Positions 22,430-33,452 of a DNA stretch of 64,000 nucleotides are shown here, one piece after another (positions within the stretch are counted from its first letter, which is position 1; each line of letters begins with the position of its first letter). Below the pieces are notes generated by a model that did not search any database, was not told where the DNA came from, and saw only the letters and a program-made list of their open reading frames with translations. Position numbers and translations under genes: made by a program. Origin of the DNA: Magnolia sinica (Eukaryota > Streptophyta > Magnoliopsida > Magnoliales > Magnoliaceae); assembly GCF_029962835.1 (NCBI RefSeq), contig NC_080582.1:19352032-19416031 (forward strand), read 5' to 3'.

Positions 22430-23622
22430 TCTTTTACGTTAGATGGTTCTATTTGGGATGTAAAACATACATAATTACATATATCCTCAAGTTGTCTATG
22501 GGTGCGAACACCGGTGAGAGGGTTTCCAAGAATTTGTGTGGTTGGATGATCTTTAACAGTCCTCAACTCAGAATCAGTCTGATTCGATGAAGTATCAAGT
22601 TTATCAATGATTAGTACTTCATCATTATCTGAATTAGAAATTGACGTGTTTAAGTGATCATCAATGACAACATTAATGGATTCTTGAATCACACCAGTCC
22701 TTTTGTTCAGAACCCTATAAGCTCGACTGTTTAAGGAATATCCTAGAAAAATACTTCATCACTCTTCGTATCGAATTTTTTCAAATTTTCATGATCACGT
22801 AAAATATAGCACTTGCTGCCAAAAACTCGAAAGTATTTAACAGTAGGCTTTTTATTGAACCACAATTCGTAAGCTGTTTTATTATTATCTTTGTTAGTGT
22901 AGACTCGGTTAATAATATAGCAAGCTGTGTTGACTGCTTCAGCCCAAAGATTTTTAGAGAGCTTCATGCTATTCAACATGACATTAGCCATTTCTTGAAG
23001 CACCCTATTCTTTCTTTCTACAATTCCATTTTGTTGTGGAGTTTTGGAAGCAGAGAATTCATATAATATTCCTTGGTCGGTATAGAACTTCTCAAAATTG
23101 CTATTCTCAAATTCAGATCCATGATCACTATGAATTTTACTGATTTAAGAAGATTTTTCAGTTTGAATCCTTTTGAAAACTTTTCTTACTTCTTCAAGGG
23201 TTTCAGATTTATCCCTTAAGAAGACTACTCAAGTGAATCTGGTAAAGTCATCAACTATTACCAGGATATACTTTTTCCCACCACGACTTTCTGTTCTGGT
23301 AGGTCCTATCAGATCCATGTGGAGAAGTTCGAGTGGTCTTGATGTGGTATTTGAATTCACCTTTTTGTGTGAGTTCCTTGTTTGTTTGCCTATCTGGCGC
23401 TCACCACATATTTTATCTAATTTCTGAAGTTTGGGTAAACCTCTTATAAGTTCTCGTTTGCTCAATCTATATAAATTTCGATAATGTACATGTCCAAGAC
23501 GTTTGTGCCATAAATCAGTCTCGTCTATATGGACCATGTAACATGTTTGATTAGATGAGCTGGATTCGCTAATAATATAGCAATTTTCAGACGTTCTACG
23601 TCCAGTTAATATTATAGAACCC
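22430..23622 (-). pseudogene. pol: Copia integrase
   Basis: Opens with the GAG-pre-integrase part, 'LWHKRLGHVHYRNL' giving the zinc-binding His pair. The Cys pair is damaged: 'KICGERQIG' has Arg where the second Cys is expected. The DDE triad is visible: Asp in 'HMDLIGP', Asp in 'HSDHGSEFEN', Glu in 'GIVERKN'. It then runs into 'LWAEAVNTACYIINR' and a C-terminal tail to about 22,430. Stops at about 23,228 and 22,742 break the frame. In intact elements it joins cDNA ends to the chromosome. Confidence 0.85.
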
Positions 23623-23657
23623 TTATTGTTTAGTATATCACAGCTTTGATTAGAAAA

Positions 23658-24060
23658 TCAAACACTATGGTTATTATCACATATTTGAGATATACTAAGC
23701 AAGTTATGTTTTAAGCCTTCAACATATAAAACATTTTTAAACACAGGAAGATTAAAAAGTTGAACCGTACATTGGCCTATAATCTTGCAGTTGCTACCAT
23801 CACCAAATGTGACTGAACCATCAGTCATATCTTTCAGATCCGTGAATAAAGCTTTGTCCCCTGTCATATGCCTGGAGCATCCACTGTCTAGGTACCACTT
23901 TGAATGACTTGTTGCTTTGAAAGCAGTGTGAGCAACCAAGCAGGTAACTTTAGGAACCCATTTCATAACTGTTTTGGGTTTAGGAACATAGTTGGTCTTC
24001 TTTTGTGTATATTTGTAGGAATGACCTATAGAGTTAGATTTTAAGAGCTCCTTGAGTAAA
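23658..24060 (-). pseudogene. pol: Copia protease region
   Basis: Minus-strand 'WYLDSGCSRHMTGD' contains the aspartic protease active site (DSG). Upstream, the tail of gag-pol reads 'LLKELLKSNSIGHSYK' until about 24,060, where copia sequence ends. No capsid or zinc-knuckle coding remains, so the 5' part of the element is gone. The start at 23,966 is an internal Met. Confidence 0.8.
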
Positions 24061-24074
24061 TCAACTATCTTTCT

Positions 24075-24606
24075 GATGCAGACGCACTATCTCTCTGATG
24101 TACAATCTGGCCAAGTCGTCTGTCGAGTTCGAAACTCTAATAGGGAGGAAATGGGTCAATTTCGTCAACCGATCCACAATCACCTAAATGGAATCGTGAC
24201 CCTTCCTCATCTTTGGTAGCCCTGAAATAAAATCCATAGAGATGAAATTCCACTTCCATTCAGCTATGGGCATGGGTTGAAGCAGTCTAAGAGGTCGGTG
24301 ATGCTCGGCCTTAACCTGCTGGCACGTGAGACAACGTGATACGTACTCTGCTATGTGAGCCTTCATGTTGGCCCACCAGTACGAACGCTTCATGTCTTGG
24401 TACATCTTCGTACTCCCAGAATGCATCGCCATCCTCAAATTGTGAGCGGCTTCAAGAACTTCCTTTCTCAAGTCATGAAGATTTGGCACGCATAGGCGGC
24501 CTCGATAACGTAAACACCCATCCGAATCAACTCTCCATTCGGAGTCTTCTTCGTCATTAGCTCGCCTCCTTATCTTCATTAACCATTTATCCTCCCCCTG
24601 AGCCAC
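24075..24606 (-). pseudogene. pol: Chromovirus integrase, zinc and first catalytic part
   Basis: Minus-strand frame with His...His in 'EAAHNLRMAMHSG', Cys...Cys in 'RCLTCQQ', and the first catalytic Asp in 'FISMDFISGLPK'. It continues past a stop as 'VIVDRLTKLTHFLP' and 'LARLYIREIVRLH' to about 24,075, where copia DNA takes over. The second Asp and the Glu of the triad are absent from the window. The remainder of the protein is at 16,403-16,878. Confidence 0.85.
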
Positions 24607-24629
24607 TTGATTCAGTCATCGATAAGTGG

Positions 24630-25330
24630 TTACACACGAACATGAGCGATGCTCTCGAACGGCTCATCAACAGTAAGCCTCAGCTCGAAGTCTCGTACAA
24701 ATTCCACCATGTTCCACTCGCCTATCATCAGCGGAGCCGTAAAGGCTATAGCCTTCTTACGGCTTAACGTGTCTTCCACAAGGTTAGCCTTGCCAGGACG
24801 GTAGGAGACCTTGAACTTTAAGTCCTTAAAGGTTTCCATCCATCGCCGCTACCTCATATTCAGGTCCCTCTGTGTGAATATGTACTTGAGGCTCTTGTGG
24901 TCGCAAAAGAGCTCAAACTCCTCTCCACAGAGATAATGTCTTCAGAGCTTCAATGCAAAGATGACGGTCACTAACTCTAGGTCATGCGTGGGGTAGTTTT
25001 CCTCGTGTTTCCTCAACTGTCGCGATGTATAGGCAATAACTTTGTCCTTCTGCATCAGAACACAACCCAAACCTGCTCGAGAGGCGTCAGTGTATATAGT
25101 ATACTTGACCCCTTGCTCTGTCAATACTAGCACAGGGTCGGACGTCAACTTGTCCTTTAGCTCCTGAAAAGCTGCTTCTACTTTCTCATTCCAGGCGAAC
25201 TTAAGATCTTTCTGAGTCAGCTGAGACAACGGTCTGGCTATCTTAGAAAAATCTCAAATGAATTGTCGGTAGTAACCTACCAGGCCTAGAAAACTCCTCA
25301 CCTCAGTAACTGAACCAGGCTACTCCCAGT
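24630..25330 (-). pseudogene. pol: Chromovirus RNase H
   Basis: '[18 protein letters not shown]' has the first Asp; '[16 protein letters not shown]' is the E-containing helix; '[19 protein letters not shown]' has the third acidic residue; 'VSYRPGKANLVEDTLSRK' closes the domain. One stop near 24,850 interrupts it ('MRxRRWME', where Gln is expected). All key acidic residues are present. Confidence 0.85.
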
Positions 25331-25433
25331 CCTGAACTGCGACTACCTTAGCAAGGTCCACAGCTATCCCTTCCTTGAACACCACATGTCCCAGGAACTT
25401 GATTTCTTCTTTTTAGAAGTCGCACTTCTTGTA

Positions 25434-26100
25434 CTATGCAAACAACTGGTTCTTCCTAAGAGTATTGAAGACTGCTCGCAGGTGTTTCTCATGCTTCTCC
25501 TGACTCTTGGAGTATATCAGGATTTCATCTATAAATACGATGACAAATTGGTAAAAGTATGGCCGAAACACCCTGTTCATCAGATTCATGAACATGACCG
25601 GTGAATTCATGAGTCCAAACGACATCACTAGGAACTCATAGTGCCCAAAACTGGTCCTGAAAGCTGTTTTCTGCACTTCCTTATGCCTGACGCGCAACTA
25701 GTGGTACCCTGACTGCAGATCAACCTTCAAAAAATATTGTGCTCCCCTCAACTAATCGAACAGATCATCAATCCTGGGCAAAGGGTACTTGTTCTTCACC
25801 GTTATTTGGTTCAACCTGCGATAATCAATACACAATCGTAGAGATCCATCCTTCTTCTTTACAAATAACATAAGTGTTGCCCAAAGAGACACACTCAGTC
25901 GTATGAAGCCCACATCCAGCAAATCATCGATCTGTTTCCTCAGCTCCTCCATCTCACATGGAGGCATGCGATAAGTTGGAAGAGATATAGGTGTCGCACT
26001 AGGCACTAGATCAATGGTAAAATCAATCTCGCACTGAGGGGGTAATCCAGGTATCTTTATGAATACGCCTGAGAACTCTTGGATTACAGGGGTGTCCTCA
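25434..26100 (-). pseudogene. pol: Chromovirus reverse transcriptase
   Basis: '[20 protein letters not shown]' and '[12 protein letters not shown]' are standard gypsy RT blocks, then a stop at 25,752, 'LKVDLQSGYH', another stop, 'FRTSFGHYEFLVMSFGLMN', and the catalytic box 'VFIDEILIYS'. The second catalytic Asp is Glu (FIDE for FIDD), which should cripple polymerase. The three stops fall where Gln is usual, consistent with CAG to TAG or CAA to TAA changes. The reading frame is otherwise continuous. Confidence 0.9.
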
Positions 26101-26229
26101 AGTGTTGGACCATTAACGTCCTCTAGTAATGAAGCATAACAACTAATGCGATAGTGCCAACTGACCTGTACTGACAATGTAAAAGTCGTGCTCTCTGGTC
26201 CATGGGCTGTCACCACTCTAGTATTATAG

Positions 26230-26582
26230 CCGATCTCTGCCTTCACCTCCGTGAGCCAATCCATCCCAAGAATGACGTCATAATGGTGTAACGGAGAGAC
26301 AATTAGGTCAATGCGCACTGTTCTGCTCCCTAAGTCTATTGAACAACCCTTACACATCCTGGTAGCGTCTGAGAAAGTCCCTGTGGCGGTAAGGATTCTC
26401 ACCCCAACCATAGGACTAGTTTCCAACCCCAGTCGCTTGACTACTGTGCACGATATTATAGAGATAGTGGACCCGATGTCCACTAATAAGAAGACTGGTG
26501 TACCTCGAATATGCGCAGTGACTTCAAAAGCTTTTGGTACTGCGGTTGCTGTCCCGGATGGCTCAGCTGCAAGTGAGTGCAC
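26230..26582 (-). pseudogene. pol: Chromovirus protease
   Basis: Aspartic protease-like segment with '[14 protein letters not shown]' where 'DSGST' or 'DSGAT' is expected: the residue after the catalytic Asp is Ile instead of Ser. It continues through '[10 protein letters not shown]', the typical second conserved block, and without a break into RT. It would normally cut the Gag-Pol precursor. Confidence 0.8.
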
Positions 26583-26634
26583 ACGAGCCTACTGAGAACG
26601 GTTCGGCTGCGGTACCATGGGCCGTTGAGGAGGC

Positions 26635-27853
26635 CTAAATCAAGGTGTAGGCGGCTAAAAAGATGGATGTGGTGGTGCTGACCGCAGAGGAGGAGTCGAG
26701 AGATATCTGACGGTTGATCCTCTGAGGGGGCGTAAAGCTGTTGTCCCTCATCCTAGTGAAACAGTACGTGTCAGCATGGCCCGACCTCTGGTAGTAAGTG
26801 CACCATATATCAGGTTGTCTTGTTGGGGCTGGTGCAGCTGCAAGTCTACGAGGCGAATCCGCACGTGGTCTCTTACCGAGGAACGGTCGGCTCGGTAGGT
26901 CTGGTCGGGGCCTCTGACCCATGGGTGCTCGCATACGGGACTGCCTGTCCCCGTCCTACTCAGCTCGCAGAGACATACTCGCTAGCTCAGCATAGCTGGG
27001 TATGCTAGCGCAGCACATCTTTGAGCGGATCTCGGGTCGCAGACTCCCAGAAAAATCACCGCATCTTCATCGGCTCATCAGCTAGGATCAACGGAGCATA
27101 CCTAGCCAGCTACGTAAATCTGTTCTTATACTCTACCACTTTCATCCCTCCCTGACGGAGGCAAAGGAACTCTCCCTCCTTCTCATGATGGTACGTGAGA
27201 GTAAAATACTTCCCGTGGAAGCACGTCTCAAATGCCTCCTACGTCCACACGTAGCCGACAGCAATAGTCTGTAGGACAATGTCCCACCACAAACTAGCCT
27301 CCTTCTGAAAAATAAAGGTGACCAGCTCCACCTGCTCTTCTTAAGTGCAGTGCAGTGGCTTTAGCATCTTAGAGATACAGTCAAGCCAATACTCTGCCTC
27401 CTCGAGTCTGTGAGTACCCGCAAAAGTATGAGGCCTCAAGCACTGGAATTGCTCAAATGTGCTGCTGGCACTCGCGTTCCCAGTAGGGTGCGCAGGTGGA
27501 GCCACACCCATACTCTGGGCAAAGACCCCTGTGATGGTAGCCAGAAATTGATGCTACTACTGTTGCTGTTATATCTGCTGCTGCATCAACAGTATCATCT
27601 GTTCCAACCTATTAGGAGGCGGAAAGGACTGTGGTATGTGAGGCGTCGAGGTAGACGCGCGGTTCTGTTCAGGAACTGATGGTGCAACAGGTGTCGGCCC
27701 ATTAGTGGGGCCAGTGGTTAGCTCAAAATCTGGCATAGTGTCGTGAGTCGGGCCTAAATTTGGGTCCATTTGGCTATCGCTTAGGGAAGGTGCCCCATCA
27801 ATCGAATTGCCAAGTGTGAGACGTGTCATGCTCCTTGTGGCCTTAGGTGGCAT
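26635..27853 (-). pseudogene. gag: Chromovirus gag
   Basis: The ATG at 27,853 opens 'MPPKATRSMTR', a usual Tekay-type start. The capsid core is at 27,080-27,250: 'AFETCFHGKYFTL', 'FLCLRQGGMKVVEYKNRFT', 'LARYAPLILADEPMKMR', with two stops inside. An Arg/Pro-rich stretch leads to a zinc knuckle at 26,768-26,811, 'CTYYQRSGHADTYC', in which the second Cys of CX2CX4HX4C is Tyr. Frame changes occur around 27,400-27,560. It would form the particle and bind RNA in intact relatives. Confidence 0.8.
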
Positions 27854-28154
27854 TCCCTATATACAACATAGGGTGCGACCCAGGTCAGATTCAGCATACT
27901 CATAAACTTAACAACACAACATTTACATTATAGCTCAAAGGAACTTCATATATTTCATTAACAAAATTGTCATGGTATATGAGATGCAGTATTACATGAA
28001 TCATGATAGAAGATGCACGTGAGCTAACCTAAGCAAGGCTTGAAACACTGAAACATACTAACCAGTCTACCACACTAGTAAGCCTATCAAGGCTACACAT
28101 AAAAAAACAAGCAAACAAGCAACAAAGTAAATAAAAGGGCGACTACATGCACGA

Positions 28155-29389
28155 CTAGTCGTCCGAGTCTGGTGATGGAGGAGGGGCATCCTTGTCTTAC
28201 ACACAGCACAGGATAGCCCTCAAAGCACGAGACACCTTCCTGAACTTTCGTTTCACTAAGGCCCGGGTCTCACCAACATCTTGTCGCAGGGCAGCCTGGC
28301 CCTCCTCAAGTCAAGCCAAGCGGGCTTCCATAACAGCCCGATCACTGTTACGCCCCTGCGTAATAGGAGGAGAGCCCTCATCAGTGTCCTGGGCCTCCTC
28401 TTCCTCTTCCTACTCTCCTTCCTCCCTTATCTGATCTCCGCCTTCTTCATCACTCTCCTCTTCTTCGCTTTTTGTCTCATCCTCACTCTCGTTGAGTCGG
28501 GCCCGACGCTGTCGTAGCCCAATCTCCATATTGTTGAGAGTGGTGTCGTTGATGAAATGGATCGACACAGGAAGTTCTGCACCAAGTCTGTAGGCGAATT
28601 CACATCCAAGCTTGCATATAAGTCGGCCGAAGGGGAGCGAAACAGACTTCCTAGAAGAGCGCGCCGTCTGCACTATCTATAGTAGTACATACGTAGGCAC
28701 ACACAACTTCTCTCCCTGCCCAGCTCAGTATAGAAAGTCTACCATCAGGCGTATGCACTCGCTGCGATTGCTCCACCTGGGGTACATGTTGTATGTGAAG
28801 ATGTGGTGGAGCAGGCGGAAGTCGTCAGTCATATTAGATGCTAGGAGGTTATTGTTTGGATTCCAGTGGGCCAGTTGGTCACAAAGGAATCACATGCGGC
28901 GATCCCTTTCACGTGCACTCCTAAGACTCTTCTCACTCGCATAGACTTCGCCAAGCGGCATCCCCATCAGTCAGGCTATTAAGCCAACATCAACTGTGGC
29001 CTCCCACCTTCCCACAGGAATTTTGAACTGCAAAGCCTCCAGCGTTGGCTCCCGTATATGAGCGTAGAAGGCTCGAATAGTGCCCACATTCGCACGAGAC
29101 TTGCCCTCAAATATGAGACCCCACCCGGCATCCACCAGGCGATCCATCACCAGATATTCTCCAAAGAGTTTCTCGTCCACTTGTGCTTCAAAGAGGACCT
29201 TATGGCCCTTAAATCTTCTATGGGATAAATCCATCAGTAGAGCTCTCTCGAGGGGAGCCTAAGGATCGAGGTCCCACTTTGTCCTTATCTCACGATCGAT
29301 GCTTGTACCTGCGGCGGCACTTCTCGGCCTCCTGAACGAGTAAGGTGGCTAGGCTCGGCCTCATCCATGGAAGCCCTCTTCTTCCCCAT
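28155..29389 (-). pseudogene. Chromovirus accessory ORF upstream of gag (decayed)
   Basis: Minus-strand reading region between the PBS and gag. The ATG at 29,389 gives a basic start ('MGKKRASMDEAEPSH'). After a frame change one phase runs from about 29,290 to 28,155 and is broken only by stops: 'RFKGHKVLFEAQVD', 'LVDAGWGLIFEGKSRANVGT', 'WNPNNNLLASNMTDDF', 'LHHIFTYNMYPRWSNRSEC' (28,755-28,811), 'KLCVPTYVLL', an acidic run ('ESEDETKSEEEESDEE'), then a coiled coil ('LEEGQAALRQDVGETRALVKR') and the end 'SPDSDD' at 28,155. Domain order and several motifs match the copia extra ORF at 19,340-20,474. It occupies most of what would be a leader, 2.4 kb between PBS and gag. I know no function for the domain. 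Confidence 0.6.
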
Positions 29390-30237
29390 AAGAGAAAGAA
29401 GCGTGAAAATGGAGAAAATCATCGCTACGAGCTCAAAAAAAGCCGTTTGAGAAAAATAACAATGGGGGATTAGGAAGGATTGTTAGTTTTGGAGGAGTAT
29501 GAGACACAACTATGATCTTATGTGCTCAAAAAGGAAAAAATGAAGGAGATGGAAGATGGGTTTTAATGAAGATGGTGGAGGTGTGAATGGAATGAAGGAA
29601 ATGAAGGAGATTTGAAGATGGAGGAAGGATTTGAGAGAGGAAAAAGAACTTTTAGAGAAAAAGGAAAGCTTGGAGGGGTGTATTAGGGGAGAGGGGAGTA
29701 AATGGGGAGGTTATAGGGGTCCCCACACGTTTTGGTGGGCCCTACAGCCTTAGACACAAGCTGGCCCGGACCAAGCGAGTGGCGAGGCCTCGGGCATCAC
29801 CGGTCGCTGGACATCCAGGCGAGGCCTCACCCCATGGGTGATGGCACCCCCCCCCCTCGGGGTGACGTATGTGTGCGAGGTCTACTTTAGAGCCCCCCGA
29901 TTAGCACCATTTGGGTCCCCGACTTTGTTTGAGTCATTTCGGGTCCCATCTCGCGTATGTTCACGCGTTTCTGATTGTTTGAATGTGGAACCTATCAATT
30001 TATCATCTAAACTCGTTGATTGATGGTCTAGCAAAGGTCTGGGGACACCACGCATAATCTCGGATGCGTATGGGCCCCAATTTCAATGGTCAGTTTCACC
30101 TATGAATGATCAATTTCGTCGACAGACAAAACTTGAAAATCCTAAAACTGTTCCTATGTTCATCACACCCTCCTAAGTCAAAGTACATCAGTGTGCATCG
30201 TGTAACCATAACCTAGGTCCATTTTAATCCAATTCAT
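29390..30237 (-). other. Chromovirus leader between PBS and accessory ORF
   Basis: Untranslated leader of the element in the sense direction. It is purine-rich on + (29,460-29,700) and has a C-run with flanking G (29,849-29,868). The frame at 29,838-30,023 has no domain. Confidence 0.5.
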
Positions 30238-30249
30238 GCTCTGATACCA
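30238..30249 (-). other. Primer-binding site, initiator tRNA-Met
   Basis: Minus-strand tggtatcagagc, complementary to the 3' end of plant initiator tRNA-Met, three bases inside the 5' LTR edge. It fixes the element's orientation as minus. Confidence 0.9.
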
Positions 30250-30252
30250 ACT

Positions 30253-33200
30253 TGTAACGCCCTGAAAATCGGAGGTCGAGTAGGAGCCCAATTTCCGAGC
30301 TCCAACACATCACTTATGCAACATAGAAAATGATGATTAAATGTTGTCTATATTAGTGCCTTAAACATGAGTGGGATTATACCAAATAGTATATTATACT
30401 TCAAAGACAGTTAAATTTTACAAGCAGAAAACTGTGATAATTATATAAAATGTATAAACTGTTGTAAGTCTCCAAAGTGTAAACATGTTACCAGGTTAAA
30501 TATATACATGTATACTCCCAAAATGGATAAAATGAATATATATGGGTGCTCCAAAAATATGAAATGACAAGTGTAATCGCATCTAGACAACATCCCTGCA
30601 ACCCTGTCGATCAGAACACGGTCTACATAGACCCGCCTGATAGCTGCATATAGGAGAACTCCTCATCATCGTAAAAGACCGACTTTGCCTCAAAAGCATC
30701 GCCATCATTTGCATCTACAACGGGGTGTGGTTGGTGTTTAAAACACCGTCCTAGAACGTGGGAGTGAGTGATCAACTCAGTGGAGCCATAAAGCAAAGGC
30801 TAACATGTTGTGAATTCAGTCAAGAAATAATGATAAAGCGGTACAACACTTATGTCCTAAATACTCTTGTTAATGCAAGGATGATATGCGATAATGATGT
30901 ATGCCCTCACCTGCACTCCCTCTGTGACATCATCTCACGATCGCGGCATGCAACACTCCCGCTATGCTCAACTCCAACGCCAAAGGCACATGCAATGCGG
31001 TGCATGTATGTGATTAACCAAGTTCTTAATTAGACATATTCATATAGTAGGATTGGGAAGCCAAGACACCTCCCTTTAAATCATATATCCAACCATTGAT
31101 CCATCTATGGTCGTCAATCCTAGTAATCACAGACGATAGGCAATTTTCAAGTCGCTAAGGAGCAGCTTGTCACCTCAGCACAGGCCTGGTTTATACTTGA
31201 GGTAACTACGGAAAGGCTCGTCACCTTATCGTAGTCCCAGTGTATACTCGTGGTCACTACGGGCTCGTCACCTGATCGTAAGCCGACAGCTTGAATACAG
31301 TGTCCCATACACCATCTTATTCGGCTCATGAGTTTGGGTTGCTCACTGGCCACTACGGGTAGGCTCGTCAACCCAGCGTAGGCCGACATCTCGACCACGG
31401 TGTCCCGTACACCACCATGTCTGGCTCATGAGTCTTATCGGATTGAGGTACCAAAGTTAAACAGGATCTTCACCGGTAAGTTTGTACCTTAGATTCAAGC
31501 AGTAGCGTCCATACATGGGTCAATCAGGTTATTTGACAAGCTCGGTTAGTACAAGCGTACGTCGAGTTAATCGACAAGGAGTGCGTAAGCACTCCGTGCG
31601 GCCTAACCACTGTTGGCAAATCTGCATACGACTCAGATTCCCTGAACACATCTGATGTGGCGGAACGACCTCGGCTACTAACTCAGGAATCTTTACCGAT
31701 CGCCCTGACTATGTAGCAGTCCCAAATATACTTAAACATAATAGGAAAGCATATATGATAGGTATACCAGCAATAAACAATTAATTCAAGTAAGGGAACC
31801 ACTTGAGCATTTTTATGAAGTACAAATAAACATGCTTTCACACCTATACATTTCATACGTAAATCATATCAAATAATCTAAGTTACATGAATGGATTTAT
31901 ACACATAGCTAAGGTAGTTAAGAATCTTATCTTAAGACCCATAAAAATATAATTTACCAACTATTTACTCATTCAAACATTTTTACAAACACTTCGACTA
32001 CACACTACAACATACATGACGTATGTTGGTCATAACACGTATTAGGGCAAATCCTTTCACCAAGGAGTTGTCACCTATACAATAATCATATATCCACGAC
32101 GAATAATCATGGCAAGCATGAGTCCAAATTCCATACTCATTCAAACATTTCAACAAACACATGGAATGCGTTATAAATCAACATAGTCTATATATAAGCA
32201 TATGTGCAGAAAACCTCGTATCTAAGCACATGTGATAGCAATCAAGCCAATCATAAATTATTACTAACATTGAAAGCCTTGAAAATTATAACCTAAACAT
32301 TTATAGTCTGCATCTTTCGCCGGTAAACGAGTTTCGAACTCAGTTTGTATGTCAAGTCTTTGTCTACGACACGATGGCCACCTATAGCATGAAATAGGTT
32401 AGGTATTTCATCACTTACACTATTTGAAACCCTAAAATAGATTAGGGTTAGGTTTTTTTACCTAAGAACAGAATCAGAATCACCGGAATAGCAATATAAA
32501 AGTGGTAGTTAAGCACATGGAGCGGCAGGGTTGAATCCCAGGAACAAATGCCAACTCTCTCTCTCTCTCACTTTCTCTCTCTTTCCTTCTCTTTTCTCTC
32601 CTCTCTCTTAGGGTTTTCCAAATTCATATGGAATGAGAGAGAGAGAGGGTTGAAGGGGATTATATAGGCCTAGAATTGATAGGAATGGCCCTAAGGCCAT
32701 GGTATACTTGAGTTATAGCCAAACAGTGGTCGTTTCGATCCAACGGAGCTATTCTGGAGGCTTCCTTTCTACATGCGGTCGGACTTAAGCTCCCTGACAT
32801 TAGATCTAGGTCAAGATAAGTTTTCAGTCGGATCGGATTAGTGGATCGGCCGTGGGGGACTAGTTTCAGTTCAACAGTCACCGGTACTCGATCAGGGTCA
32901 CAAGTGCACTGACATGTGTTAGAAATTTTTACTGATCCGAGGGTATAATTGGGTCAGAATCTAACGGTCTGAATCCTTAGATTCGGCCTGCAAGCGAACG
33001 ACTCAATTCGCTTAAGTTTCAGTTCATTTCCTAAAGATATTCGCATTTCTCACACACTTTGCTTCGGGCTCATGTTATGCGTTTCTGGATACCTTTAAGA
33101 CTTGATTTCTGAGATGGTTGCCAAGTCCAGTAAGGCGGTCATAACCGTATAGATTTGGGGAAATCGAACTTTCGACGCGCGGTCCAGGTCCAATACATAG

Positions 33201-33447
33201 TTTCGATGTGCTCCCAAGAGCAACTGGGTTTTAAGATGAATCTTAAGTTTCGGGGTAATATGGTGTTAACGATTCTACAAGTTTTGGGTCTTGTAGTTCA
33301 TATTTAAAGTGGTTCAAGCTAATTTCATAACTAATCTAGTTTAGCACTTAATTAATTTTGTCTAATTTCTAAAGGAATTTGGTCCTTAGAGATTTCTGCC
33401 TGAGGTGGTACTCGGGTCTTTGTACGGATTTTTTTCGAGGCGTTACA
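30253..33447 (-). repeat. Chromovirus 5' LTR (3,195 bp)
   Basis: Upstream LTR in sense. + edges are 'tgtaacgccctg' (30,253) and 'gaggcgttaca' (33,447). It aligns along its length with 13,150-16,390. It holds a TATA box at about 32,660-32,670 (minus 'ggcctatataa') followed by a GA-rich leader, and two 47-bp units. Confidence 0.9.
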
Positions 33448-33452
33448 TCAAG
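33448..33452. repeat. Target site duplication tcaag (right)
   Basis: Pairs with 13,145-13,149. Confidence 0.85.

Larger units (their letters stand above)
16879..24074 (-). mobile_element. SIRE/Maximus-like Ty1/copia element, 5'-truncated, nested in chromovirus
   Basis: Minus-strand element with 3' LTR (16,879-18,867), PPT, an extra ORF, RNase H, RT, integrase and protease in copia order. Gag, PBS and the 5' LTR are absent: copia sequence stops abruptly near 24,074 just upstream of the protease and chromovirus integrase starts. No TSD can be checked because one end is missing. Clade call rests on the YVDDII RT box, the PPT 'aaaggggaagat' followed by 'tgtaagtgc', the extra 3' ORF and the '(c)ctagagggg...tgaatagg' LTR edge. 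Confidence 0.8.
13150..33447 (-). mobile_element. Tekay/Del-like Ty3/gypsy chromovirus, full-length but defective
   Basis: Complete element with both LTRs, TG...CA ends, 5-bp TSD, tRNA-iMet primer-binding site and polypurine tract, read on the minus strand. Order 5' to 3': LTR (30,253-33,447), PBS, accessory ORF, gag, protease, RT, RNase H, integrase with chromodomain-like tail, PPT, LTR (13,150-16,390). A copia element at 16,879-24,074 interrupts integrase. The coding region has many in-frame stops and changed catalytic residues, so it is inactive. It landed inside the gag of an older Tat-type element. Confidence 0.9.
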
